Source: Dipteris shenzhenensis | Taxonomy: Eukaryota > Polypodiophyta > Polypodiopsida > Gleicheniales | Length of the DNA: 64,000 nucleotides | Reading direction: 5' to 3' (one strand) | Assembly (NCBI GenBank): GCA_047967505.1 | Contig: CM106538.1 | Shown here: positions 42,228 to 53,800 of the stretch, piece by piece | Position numbering within the stretch: the stretch's first letter is position 1 | How the letters are laid out: every line of letters begins with the position of its first letter | Position numbers and translations under genes: made by a program | Notes under the pieces: generated by a model | Seen by the model: the letters and a program-made list of their open reading frames with translations, nothing else | Told to the model about the DNA's origin: nothing | Database searches by the model: none

Positions 42228-43240
42228 CTAAATGAAATACAAGCTTATTTGACTTTATCATTTCTTGTAGTTCCTATCTACTATTTTCCCTCATTGCACA
42301 TATTTTTTGTGTAGAAAATACTTCAATAAATTCATGGAGTTCTTTAAATGGTATCAGAGCACAAGAGATGGACTTGAAGGTAAAATCCATAAAGTTGGTG
42401 ACTTTTCCTTGCATGGCAACTTGGGGACCTAGTTATACTTGATGGAAAATTTCTTATGGCTAATCATATCTAGGGAAGAAGAAGAGCCTAGGGAATTCAA
42501 CAAAAAAAAGAAAAAACAATGGGAAATTTGTAATGAGAAGTCCCTTGGGATCATTGTTAGAGTACTTGCAGCTAAATACAACCATTCTCTTGATCTGACA
42601 ACAAGTGCAATGGAAAATTGGTTGACAATCAATATTGTGCTCAGAACTCAATTGAAAACTCAAAGATGATTTTGATGAAACAAGATTTATTTGGTATGAA
42701 GATGGGTAACAACGTTTCCCTTGGGAGAGAATCTCAATAAGAGAGAGCTATTCTACATAGGCCTAAAAGTGAAAGTCAAAGATAATGATATCAAGGTGGT
42801 CCTTCAGTCTTCCACTGGCCTTTGCAGGAATCCTGAAAATACTATGCGTCAATGCAAAAGTCTCTTTGCCTAAGATTATCTCAATCCTTTTAGAGAAAAT
42901 AAAAATGACACAAGATCAATGAAGTCTTTTTGATATGGAATGTGCTTTTATTTCCAAGGTGCCTACAGATAAAACCAACATGTTGAGAAGGAGAATCGCC
43001 ACAAAACTCCTTATAGTTACTATGGAAAACCTAGGCACCAAGGAGAATTCTATTATTGGAAACATAAAGACATAAAAAAAAGAACAAAGAGGCCACCAAA
43101 GCAAAGGGCATAGTCATTAAATGAACTCTAAGCTTATTTGATGTTATCATTTCGTGTAGTTCCTATCAACTTACTTTGCTTATTGCACATATGTTTTGAG
43201 TAGAACAAACTTTGACAAATTCGTGGATTTTGTCAGTTTT
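42228..43240 (+). mobile_element. Decayed gag-only Copia-type element
   Basis: A primer-site sequence TGGTATCAGAGC is at about 42351. The region before it (about 42228-42350) and the region 43118-43240 match imperfectly (AAGCTTATTTGA, GTAGTTCCTATC, TTGCACATAT), consistent with LTR remnants. Between them gag-like text is readable with frame changes: ENWLTINIVLRTQLKTQ, a KRELFYIGL stretch and a decayed knuckle YYGKPRHQGEFYYWKHK. No pol is present. Confidence 0.65.
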
Positions 43241-45261
43241 AGGTCTTTCATTTTCATATTTGATAGAAAAGAGATTACTTTTGATCCTGTTTGAATAATG
43301 GGCTCAAATGTAGTTTAGTGAATGCTGACAGTGAGGCAAAATTTGATCTTTTACAAATTCTTTAACATGTCTAGCAAGTTCCAAACTCAACCATTCTTTA
43401 TATATGTTGTTAATAGGATATTATGGAGTAACTTGAGTTTTAGGGGACCTAATATCATGTAGAACACAAATTCAAACCGTATTTTGATTATTCATTATGT
43501 TGTAATTCATGCTAAATTCAATGTACAAGGGTTAAAGGATATCATAAGATCCTTCAAGCGGTTTAACTTATACTTTTATAGGGTGCCTATAATCATGAAT
43601 GAGTTATACCAATTTTAAAAATTCATGTACAAAACACTTATATACTGGATAATTCAAAACTATAAAAGCAAGATTTAATGCGGAGCCTCTTTTGGTAGTT
43701 GAAATTAGGAGCACTTAATATCTTTTAATTTTAGCCTTTAATGTGATGTGGTGAATTTACCTTAAGATATAATATTTTCATAGTTAATATATGACACTTT
43801 GTGGCTATTGTGAGTAGTATATAAAGAAGCTTGTTTATAAAATGTGACTTACATTGCAACCCGCTAGGCTAGCCGCTCTTGTTAGTTGCTAAATCAATCT
43901 TGCTAAAATGACTTTTCAATAAAGTCTTGTCAATCTTAGGTGTTGGATATACTTATAGACACTTTGTAAAAAATGCTAGCTCATCAAAATCATTTTTATT
44001 TTCAGGCATGCTAGATAAAGTTTTAAATATGAGTATTATCTAGGTGAAACACTGTGTTACCATACATTTGTGAGCATTGTGTAATCACACGTGATAGTCT
44101 TTTGTGGTCCTTATATTTTTAGAAAATAGTACTAAAAGTCTACATTAACTACAGAGAGGAAATCACAAAAAAGAACATCTACATCAACTTGTGATTTTAC
44201 TAAAACCGTTGGCTCTTTCGCATATTTTATACTTTCATTGAAATGAAGATTCCTTGGTTTACTTTGTTTATCATCCATATTTGTTGGAGATCCTATATAA
44301 TGAGAAGAATTTATAACTTTGTAAAGGCCCTTATGATAATGAAATAAGTTCTTATCATGTAACTCCTCAAATTCTAACTTCACAATCAACTTTAAGGTAA
44401 TCCAACATGTAATTGGATGACGAGAGAGTTTTAAATCAGTGAGTTTAGATCTACGATTTGAGATTTCAAAAATTTATGTTTATAATAAAAAGGGTAAATT
44501 AATTCGTCCATTGGAGAAAATATTTCCGATACCAGCTACCTCCATTATAGCACAATAAGCTTGTCTTGCACAGCTGGAATCCCAATCAATAGATGAGAAG
44601 AATTGGACAAGATAACTATATTAGAAGTGCCTTGAAAATGAATAGATTCATATGGAATGGAAGCGCCCTTTCTAAAAGAAGCAAGTGCCCCACAGTGTGC
44701 AAATCACAACCCTACTCAATACTCTAGACACAAAAAGGAACAACCACTAAATGTTGTGGTAGGAGATAGACTTCTTCAAGAAAGGGCCCCGACTGTGAAG
44801 TATTCTTCCTTGGATCAATACTAGACAAGTGAATTTATTGCATGGCTCACATGCATCCCACTACCTCACCACCTACTCACTCGCACCATGCATGGTTGAA
44901 GAGACCTTCACTTTCCACTATGCCACCCTCATTGCATATTCCATGCCATATCACTTGGAATTATCCCAACCCCTCCCCTCCTAACACCCTCCCATCCCTT
45001 CTATGCCACCACACAATTTTTTTCAAACCCATCCTTGCCATGGATTTTTCAAAGATGATGAAATCACTCTCAAGTGAGACATCGATATCTCCAAACTAAA
45101 ACTATACCCCATCAGGTCATTCAAGAGTCCTCCACTTTTCCCCCACATGAGGACATTTTGCAACTTGCAAAGAGAGCTAATTTGGCTACCTAGCCTAGCA
45201 ATCCACATTCCTTGGCTGAAGACCTTAGCTGGTTGCAGCACTAGGATGCCAATAGGCAATG
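43241..45261. other. AT-rich region, no supported gene
   Basis: An 85-codon minus-strand frame at 44132-44389 (KLEFEELHDKNLFHYHKGL) and an 85-codon plus frame at 44842-45099 have no recognised motif and no context. Otherwise stops are dense in all frames. Confidence 0.4.
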
Positions 45262-45512
45262 CACACAAAAATATATACATAAGGGTTTTCTATATTCAAA
45301 AAATGAAAATTTTCAAATATAAGAGATACTTTTATCATCTCTAAACCTATAGAAGGGGGGTATATCAGTTATCAAAATCTGTAGGTAAGGGTTCTTTTAA
45401 TACCCCTTGATTGCATGTGATATATGGGCGTGATTGCACATGATATAAGGGGTTCTTTTAATACCCCTTGATTGCACGTGCTATATGGGCTTTTTACATA
45501 TTGCCCCCTCGC
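45262..45512. repeat. MITE-related element (member D), one end visible
   Basis: ATATACATAAGGGTTTTCTAT and a body shared with 46900-47100 (ACTTTTATCATCTC, TACCCCTTGATTGCA...). The right end reads GCACGTGCTATATGGGC...TTGCCCCCTCGCG. This is the reverse complement of the pattern at the left end of member A. The block AGGGGTTCTTTTAATACCCCTTGATTGCA is duplicated inside. Confidence 0.6.
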
Positions 45513-46059
45513 GAACATAGCTTGTTGATGTGGCAATACCACCTATGTATAATACCATTAGCACCCTGGTGATACAATTGCTCATCTAGTTGTTGTTGTA
45601 TGTGGAGACCAATCCTTTTACTACAGGTTCTTTTTAGCCATGCTTTGGAACTAGGTGTGTTTATACCCACTCTATGAAGGGGGTGTAGGGGGGCCAACGC
45701 CACCCCTACTATTATCGCCAAAGGGTTCCAAGGGGGGCCCTTGATGCTAAAAATACATGAAATTTGGTGCATGATTTGTGCGATCCAAATTGTAAAATAA
45801 TGTTGTGCTCATATAGCATGAGAGGAGTGGATATACTCCTTTCATCTCGTCCTTCTCTCTAGCTGGATAAGAAATGCACAAGATTGGCTATTTCTCTACA
45901 AATATAGCCCACATTGGGTGAACCATGTATATGGGTGTCTCTTTGTCTGTTCCATTATGTGCACTTCCTGTATTGTGGATTTTATGCATTTTTCTTGTCA
46001 CATTGTTCCTCCATTATCACATTGCTCCTAACACTACCAATCTATATTTGAAGTCTAGC
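45513..46059. other. No supported gene
   Basis: A 92-codon minus frame (45494-45772) has no recognised motif. GGGGGCC-type runs near 45690-45740 are unexplained. Confidence 0.35.
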
Positions 46060-46304
46060 TCGGGGGGGTCACTATGTATAAACCCTCTATATCACGTGCG
46101 TTCAAGGCCTATATTTAAAATCCCTTATCTGTAAATTTTTTCATTAATAAAATGTACCCCTTTTCTATACAAATCTGTAAATTTTTTCCAAAATTATTTT
46201 AAATAGTCCCTTATGTATATTTATTTCTATAAATTTTAGGAATAGAAAATATCCTTCTGTCGAACTCACGTGATAGGGTTACATATGATGAGTGACCCCC
46301 CCGA
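46060..46304. mobile_element. MITE, MULE-type (member A)
   Basis: 245 bp bounded by the terminal inverted repeat TCGGGGGGGTCACT / AGTGACCCCCCCGA. Flanks GAAGTCTAGC (46050-46059) and GAAGTCTAAA (46305-46314) match in 8 of 10 positions, an aged target-site duplication. CACGTG occurs near both ends (ATCACGTGCG, CTCACGTGAT). The same element is at 58962-59205. Confidence 0.88.
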
Positions 46305-46364
46305 GAAGTCTAAATAGTTGCGCTTTTCCTTAGACATATTTTCAAAAAATGTTTCCAAGATAAA

Positions 46365-47860
46365 TTATGAAGCAGTATCATCATACTTTATCTCAAAAAA
46401 GTCAACTGCAAAGGAACTGGCATCTGGTATGTCAGTGGTTACATTCGTATCATTTGCTTGACATGGCAATCGAGACAAACAATTAGCTCCTATAGACTTC
46501 CCACGTTTAGGAACTATGCGAAAATTGAATTCTTGAAGCAACAACATCCACCTTACCAACTTGCCTTGAATCATGGTTTTATTGATGAGATATAATAAAT
46601 ATTGACGATCCACATAATATATGACCTGATTGCCCAATAAATAATGTCTAAAGTTTTCCACACTATATTGCATACCAAGGGCTTCTTCCTCAGTGGTGCT
46701 ATAGTTGCACTTGGGCTACGTCATCAGCCTACTTGCATAATAAATTGGGTAATCTAGCTTCCCAAGTGGTTTTTCTAGAGCAATTGAAGTCGCATATCCA
46801 AAACATTCACATGAGGATGGAAAATGACATATGATTTTTGTTGTCACCTAGGGGGGTCAATAAGAAATATGTAAGATAGCACGTGCTCTCAACAAAAGGG
46901 TTTTTATATGTTTATGGAGTTGTAGAAAATCTATATACATAAGGGTTTTATAAATTCAAAAAGTGAAAATTTGCAAACATAAGGGATACTTTTATCATCT
47001 CAAAATTTATAGAAGGGGCGTATATAGGCTATGAAAATACATAGGTAGGGGTTTTTTTAAATACCCCTTGATCGCACGTGATATATGTGGTTTTCACATA
47101 GTAGCCTCCTCAAGGTGATTTAGAGGCATGTTTCTTAAAGGTATGAAAGGCATTGGAGAACTCGGGTATCCATTGAAAGTTCACATTCTTCATGGATTCT
47201 TCTATAACAATTGGTAAAGCCAACAAAAGACCACAATTGAATCAAAGTTGAAGGCTCATACATTTGTTCAATAGCTTGAATTTTCCCTAGTTCACTTCTT
47301 CTACCATCCTTAAAAATCACATCAGCAAGCCTAACACCAACTTGGACACATAACACACTCTTGGTAGGAGCAATGTGTGTGCACTTATCAAATACTTTTC
47401 CCAAATAAGTCAGTGAAGAGAGAAGTCTGAGTAAACACAGAAGTTGTCTAGATTTAGCAATAAGTGCAGTTAGGTAGGACCCTTAAAAGCTTTGACCAGG
47501 AACTTCTGTAAAATAGATGCCTAGGGGGGGCACAAGATGGTGCATTCATGAGTCCAAAAGGCATGAATTTTGCGGGATAGACACCCCACCAATTGATAAA
47601 AGAAGTCTTAGTCTAATCCTTGTGTGCAACATATATTTGATTATAGCCATTGTATCCATAGATAAATGAGTAGATCTCATGTCCTATAACTTGGTCAAGT
47701 ATACCATAAACATGAATGGAATAGAAAAGGGAGCTAGCCAAGTTTGAGCATTTAACTTCTTGTAATCTACACTGCCATTTGAAATTCCTATTTTTCTTAG
47801 GTATCAGCACAATAGGGAAGAACAAATCACTTATGTAAATTGAATACACAAATGATTATG
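46365..47860 (-). pseudogene. Decayed Gypsy pol (RT and RNase H)
   Basis: From the right on the minus strand: FFPIVLIPKKNRNFKW and GHEIYSFIYGYNGYNQIYVA (RT start, 47849-47613). Next come RT C-terminal pieces with IQAIEQM and LWSFVGFTNCYRRI (47404-47135). After a nested MITE-like element come YPIYYASRLM, NYSTTEEEALGMQYSVENFR and YYVDRQYLLYLI (RNase H, 46845-46365). Frames change and stops are frequent. It is unrelated in detail to the Gypsy element at 13906. Confidence 0.85.
46850..47112. repeat. MITE-related element nested in Gypsy pol (member C)
   Basis: Left end AGGGGGGTCAATAAG...ATAGCACGTG. The right end, reverse complemented, reads GAGGCTACTATGTG...ATATCACGTGCGATCAAGG, like the left end of member A. 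The body matches member D. It separates RT from RNase H, so it was inserted into the pol remnant. A clear TSD was not seen. Confidence 0.6.
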
Positions 47861-48895
47861 AGTTGTGGATCAGCTATCTCTCTATACCCATGACATATTT
47901 AGTGAAATTACTTGGATAATCATGTTTTTGTTCAACTATTTTATCCTCCTTGATTTTTGTTTTAGTTCAACACCTACCTCTCAGCTACCTGGAAGAGGTC
48001 CAACTCCCCCTATGCTAAGATCTGAAGTTCTATTAGCTATCTCTAAGCTACCTCGAAGAGGTGAGGAAGAGATCAAGCTCCCCCTATTGGTAAGATCTGA
48101 AGTTCTATTAGCTAAGATTCAGCAATGATCTCGGGCATCTACATGGTATCGGTTTGGCATGCATTTGAGTTACTATTGATTGACTGTCTTGGGCAATTGT
48201 AACTCAAATTTGATTGACTGTCTTGGGCTATTGATTGACTGTCTTGGGGAATTGTAACTCAAATGTGATCCTTGGGATTGGATTTGATAGAGTCTATGTT
48301 TTGGACCCTTAGTTTGTATTTTTTGCAAAATAATTGTGCGTTTCAAACTTATTTTGGGTTATCTTTTCGTGAACTTTCTTGGGTTAAAAAGATTTTTAAA
48401 AATGCATTCCCTAATTGGACTTCCACTGCCTCTTGCTTTCTCTCCTCCGTAGCTTTTAGAGCTACACCGATGTAGGGAGGAGCTTCTGTATAGCTGTCAA
48501 GAAGAAGGATTTTGTCCAGAATTGCTATTTCTCAGATTTCGAGAAGACAATTCCCTTACGTGGCAAAACCGTAGAGAATAAGCCTGATAAGTGGGTGCCT
48601 CCATTTTCGGGACCTTGCAGCCAATGAAAACATGAAGTTTGACCTGACCTTAAATGTAGCTGCAATTTTTTGAGAGCAGAAAAATCAGAAGAGGTTCCGA
48701 TTTCTGAAAATTCTCTAACCTTGAGCTGGGAATTGATAATACGAGTAGCCTGATCCGTCTACGACGGGTTGGAGACCCGCTCTGCTGGGTCTCAAGGTGG
48801 GATCTTTAATTTCAAAAGAGAAATTCTGAAGTTCCAACACTGGAACCGCTTGGCTTGGCTCACTCAGTGTAATTTTGTCCAACAGCTTTCCTAAA
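47861..48895. other. No gene; local tandem duplications
   Basis: AAGATCTGAAGTTCTATTAG recurs at about 48017 and 48091 within a 74-bp duplication. GATTGACTGTCTTGGG recurs three times at 48178-48255. A hairpin GAGACCC...GGGTCTC lies at 48768-48795. No coding frame is recognised. Confidence 0.55.
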
Positions 48896-49500
48896 ACCCC
48901 CTCTCTGCTTTCATACATAAAATTTTGCAAGATTAAGTGCATAAAATTCATGAATTTGTTTGAATTAAACATGTTTGTATGCATATCCCCTCTCTGCTTT
49001 CATACATGGAATTTTGCAAGATTACGTGCGTAATGCATTGTATGCCAATGTAGTGCTAGATTGCAACACAATCAATTTTGGTTTATGGGATACATTAGTT
49101 TCAGTGTAAATAAATAAAATTCATGAATTTATTTGAATTAAACACGTTTGTATGCATATCATCTCTCTGCTTTCATACATGGAACTTTGCAAGATTACGT
49201 GCGTAATGCATTGTATGCCAATGTAGTGCTAGATTGCAACATAATGAATGTTGGTTTATGGGATACATTAGTTTAAGTATAAATAAATAAAATTCATGAA
49301 TTTGTTTGTATTAAACATGTTTGTATGCATATCCCCTCTTTGCTTTCATATATGGAATTTTGCAAGATTATGTGCGTAATGCATTGTATGCCAATGTAGT
49401 GCTAGATTGTAACACAATCAATCTTGGTCTATGGGGATACATTAGTTTGAGTATAAATAAATAGAATTCATGATTTTTTTTGAAATAAACGTGTTTGAGT
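48896..49500. repeat. Satellite-like tandem repeat, unit about 173 bp
   Basis: CTCTGCTTTCATACATGGAA, GTGCGTAATGCATTGTATGC and CAATGTAGTGCTAGATTG mark units starting near 48985, 49159 and 49331. A shortened unit is at 48896. Units end with TTGTATGCATATC. Confidence 0.87.
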
Positions 49501-49682
49501 ATAAATAAATAGAATTTATGAATTTGTTTGAGTATAAACGTATATGTGCATGCTTCAATAAACACAACAAAATAAGATTTACTTAAAATTAGCATACCTA
49601 ACAAAATATACGCTCTATAAAAGAGTACTACAAAATCTTACAAATTCATATATCTACATACAGAGTGTCTATATCAGCTCCC

Positions 49683-50395
49683 CTAAGAAAATAGACTACG
49701 TCTATGTCCCACCCCACGCACCACCACACGTGCGCGGCGTCGACCTACGCAAGGCAAAAAGATCATTTAAGAATTATAATCATTAAATCAAGGAAAATTT
49801 AGAATTGTGTCTTAATAATACTCCACATTAATTAGAATACTTACGCTGGCGCACAGGAGTGTGTATGTGGTACATAAATGCATATACAAAGTCTCCGTTC
49901 GCCCCTCGATAAAATACATCCATTCCCATCGGCTCCAGGTACCCAATGAAGCGCACATAGATGGTCTGGGGACTATTATTCCCAGCAAGACGCTGAGAAC
50001 TCACGGCAAAATATCCAAGATTGAGACGTTCCACCCCATCATACGCTGGACCGAGGAGATTCATTGCAAAACTTGAGTCGGGAACCGCCCTAAAGGAAAA
50101 TAATATCATGTTTATTACCTTATATATGTAACCTAAGTAGCTTTCACCTATATGAAAAATAAAAATAATAAAAAATATATATATATAGGTTATCTACCCA
50201 ATAAAGCTCTCCAACTCCAAGATGTCAACCAAAAGCTGGGCGCGCACCCCAGCTCTCCAACCATCGGGATCTGTATATTCCTAAAGGTAAATGACTATAC
50301 TATTAAATAAGTCAACTTAGCAACTGACTACTACACAATTATGTACCTGCTACCTGTACAGTTGTCTCGGTGGTGAATGTAAATGACGCTGCCAT
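49683..50395 (-). CDS. Four-exon gene, unknown family, 143 residues, next to the Helitron helicase
   Basis: Minus-strand exons 50395-50354, 50280-50198, 50089-49845 and 49744-49683 are joined by GT-AG introns with compatible phases (0, 2, 1), giving 144 codons including the stop with no internal stop. The protein opens MAASFTFTTETTVQ, then EYTDPDGWRAGVRAQLLVDI, AVPDSSFAMNLLGPAYDG, SPQTIYVRFIGYLEP and FVYAFMYHIHTP. It ends in an Arg-rich tail (QRRRRARVV). No family is recognised. There is no signal peptide or membrane helix by eye. It begins 418 bp after the helicase stop on the same strand, so it could be a second Helitron gene or a captured host gene. If the last intron is not used the frame instead ends at 49828 after RQRKYSN. 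Confidence 0.6.
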
Positions 50396-50587
50396 CCTAT
50401 CATATCATATTACAATAACAATACATATCATATTACAGTAACAATAGATGTGTCAACGTAAATATAGAGAAGAAATTAAAAGGCTTCACCAAGCCACAAA
50501 TTAAAAAGAAAATTAGTTATAGTACATTTGATAATCCATAATTTGAAGAAAAAATAACAATGTGTGAACCCATAAAACTCACAAAAA

Positions 50588-50812
50588 TCATACATTGTCA
50601 AAATTCCAGAGACGACATTGTTTGAATGGAATATGGAATGAGCTCATGAAAATTATACAAAAATAGTCATCACCAATTTTTAATCCACACTTCAAAGGCT
50701 TACAATTGATAGACCTTTGATCACCTAAAAGAACACAACGATACAAAAAAGACTGTGAAAATTTGTCACCCACCAAAGTCTGAAGACGCTTTCAAAGAGC
50801 ATTGGCATACTG
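50588..50812 (-). other. Short frame following the helicase, uncertain
   Basis: KFSQSFLYRCVLLGDQRSIN and DDYFCIIFMSSFHIPFK can be read directly downstream of the helicase stop. It could be an extra exon of the element (some Helitrons carry an OB-fold gene), but no firm motif supports that. Confidence 0.25.
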
Positions 50813-53800
50813 CTAGGTTCTTCTTGATGCCAATTGTAAAACCTCTTTGTATACAGCATTTGTGGTACAACTCATTTCAGCATCCTCATCACTAACTCGA
50901 TCCACACTCTCTGGAAGGAATACTTTGACTGCATTTGATGATCGGACACGCGAGAAAGCCACGTATAATTGCCTGTGACTAAACACCGGTGTCGCCAAGT
51001 ATAAGCCTAGGATAGACATTGTTTGGCCCTGTGCCTTGTTTATCGTCATGCCAAATGCTAGCCGAACAGGAAATTGCCTTCTTCTCATATTGAATGGAAG
51101 TTTCAAGTTACTGGGAATGAAAGTTACTCTTGGAATGAACATCCTATCTCCAGCATTGGTACCAGTGATAATCTCAACTTCCAATACCTTCGTGTGGAAC
51201 TCTTTGCATATTAGCCGAGTCCCATTGCATAATCCTTGTCGAGGATTTAGATTGCGCAACAAAATGAGGGGAGCATTTTGTTTCAAAACCAGCCGATGAG
51301 GTGGGTATCCACCACCAAGATCGAGCGTGTTAAGATACTCTACTGCATACAAAAAAGAATCTCCACATGAGCTCTCTACTGAGTCTGCACTTAGATATTC
51401 CTTTTCCTCGCCGGGCATTGCCTTTAGTGCAGTAGCATTGACTGCATCAACTTCAAGGTTTCGAGGTGCGAGAATAGCACGGTCTCGAAAATACGATGCA
51501 TAATCCACAACCCTTGCAAGTCCTGTATACACCCACTCAATCAGACCTTCCATAGAGTTTGTCCTTAAAAGCATCTTTGATGGGATTGCAACAGTGTCTT
51601 CTCTTATATGCCTGCTAGTTCCATTTCCAATATCTAACACCCATTGTATGAATTCCTGCTCTATTGAATTATCACCTTCATGAATAACCCGCATATTCTG
51701 TACCAGCTTCAATACCTTGATGCATCTCCAAATCCTTGAGTGGCACAATGTAGAATTGACAATATCTTCTCGTCTTGCCTTGGGAATAACTGGCAAGACC
51801 TGCCTAAAATCCCCCCCTAACAACACCACCTTTCCACCAAACAGTTGGTCATTTGACATGATATCTTGCAGCGTCCTATCCAGTGCCTCAAATGCGAATC
51901 GATGAGTCATAGGTGCCTCATCCCATATTATCAACTTTGCTATCTTTAGAACATCTGCAAGATGACTATTAACCTTTATATTGCAACTGCTGGTGGCATC
52001 CAAATCCAGTGGTATCTTGAACCGGTAGTGTGCTGTGCATCCATTACTTAGTAACAACGCTGCAATCCCAGAAGAAGCACATGCTAAAGCGACATGCCCC
52101 TCCCCACGCAACCTAGAAAGCAAACAATTGTATAGGAAAGTCTTTCCAGATCCTCCTGGACCATCAAGAAAAAACATCGCACCAACATTTGCATAGACCG
52201 CTGTCAGAATCTGATCGAAGGCAGTCCGCTGGCAATGATTTAAGGTACTTTCCATCTGTTGACCAAGTCGTGCCTCACTCTCAAAATCAAACATTCTTTC
52301 TTCTTGCAATAGAGCATTTGTAGCTGCCAATACACATGATCTATCCAAGGTAGGCAATCCATCAAACTCTACCAACCTTCTCCCATGTTGTTGGAGAATA
52401 TGCTCCAAGTGCCATAGAGCCTCCTTCCGTGCCAATCCACGACGGTCAACCATACTTGATTCGAATGCATGGAAGAAATCATCCGATAGATCGTCTGAGA
52501 ATCTTTCCCACAAAATTCCTGGAGATGTTGGCTCACAAAAAATCAAAATTGCAACAAAAAGGTGCCTCAACTGTGTGCTATTTTGATGTAAAATGGCCTC
52601 TTGCATGCAGATAAACCATTCCTCATCACTTTCCAATAACCCTCTAGCTATACATGCTGCCTTGAAAGTAGGGTAAACTTGCCCATCAAAAGTGCGCAAG
52701 TCATCAAAACACTTACAACCCTTGCAAACGTTAAGTAGCATACGCATGAAATATAATTCACCAGCAGATGGAGAAATGTTATACATCCGACCAATGCTAT
52801 TGCCCTGCCTTCTTCTAGACCACTTTTTATTGGATTTGTTCCAAACCATCTCGCATGGAAAGTCACTGTAAAGCAAATTATTTGCATCATGTTGCAATCG
52901 GTTGTAAGTGAACCATTCCGTGAGGCTGGTCTTTCTGTTCTGTTCCCTATCGACCACATTGTGCAAATCATCATCATCTCTGAATATCACATTATTCAAC
53001 ATCGGAAGATGGACTTGCAACCTTTGTACATCTGGCTTTTCATCATGCATATCATACTCATAGATGCGCCAGCATGCTTCTGATGCTGATACATAACGTG
53101 AATCTAGGTAATAGTTTATCTCATCAATTCCACAATCAACTGGGTTGTGTAGTTGTCCTTGTCCTTCCACACGATTTATCTGCATCCTGACGGTTGCTCT
53201 GTCATGTCCCTTATACACGTATTTATATAAATACTTGACTGCAGTAATTGTGGAACAAATTTCAACGTTGATATGTGCCTTGTACTTCATAGAGAGGAAA
53301 GGATTGAATGGCACAATCCAACGATTATCCACTATACCCTCTTTCACCCGTATCTTTCTACCATCATCTCGACGCATGTAGATAGGGTAACCATCGTTAC
53401 CCACCACAGTAGACTGAGAGAAGGGACGTGGATAGTGACGACTACATTTGCCATCAAACATGCAAGGAGCAGAGACATTAAGTACACCACATGGGCCATG
53501 AACATTGCATTGTGCAATAATCTCATGCAACTCAGGGAAAAGGGTTTTATCTGGAACTTCTGCACATACCAATTGATCATAGTGACCAACCTGAGTAGGT
53601 TTGAATGCACCTTCCAAAATCAATAGTATGTGTGAGTGCGGAAGACCTCTCTTTTGAAACTCAATCACACATACATACCCAGCAACTTTTCCAAACAAAT
53701 CATGCTTTATAATCGACTGCATCAGATCCTTGTGTTTTTGATAAAATACACGGGTTGTCAAATCCGGGCGATCTTGTGCTCTTTGACCTGGCAACAATCC

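Noticed and set aside
44132-44389. 85-codon minus-strand frame in AT-rich DNA
   Set aside because: No motif, no splice context and no repeat partner. Length is within chance for the region.
45494-45772. 92-codon minus-strand frame overlapping the end of MITE-like member D
   Set aside because: Part of the frame is MITE sequence and no family resemblance was found.
48768-48795. Hairpin GAGACCC...GGGTCTC considered as the Helitron 3' terminal hairpin
   Set aside because: No CTRR follows within the usual 10-12 bases on the minus strand, and a 173-bp satellite separates it from the gene region.
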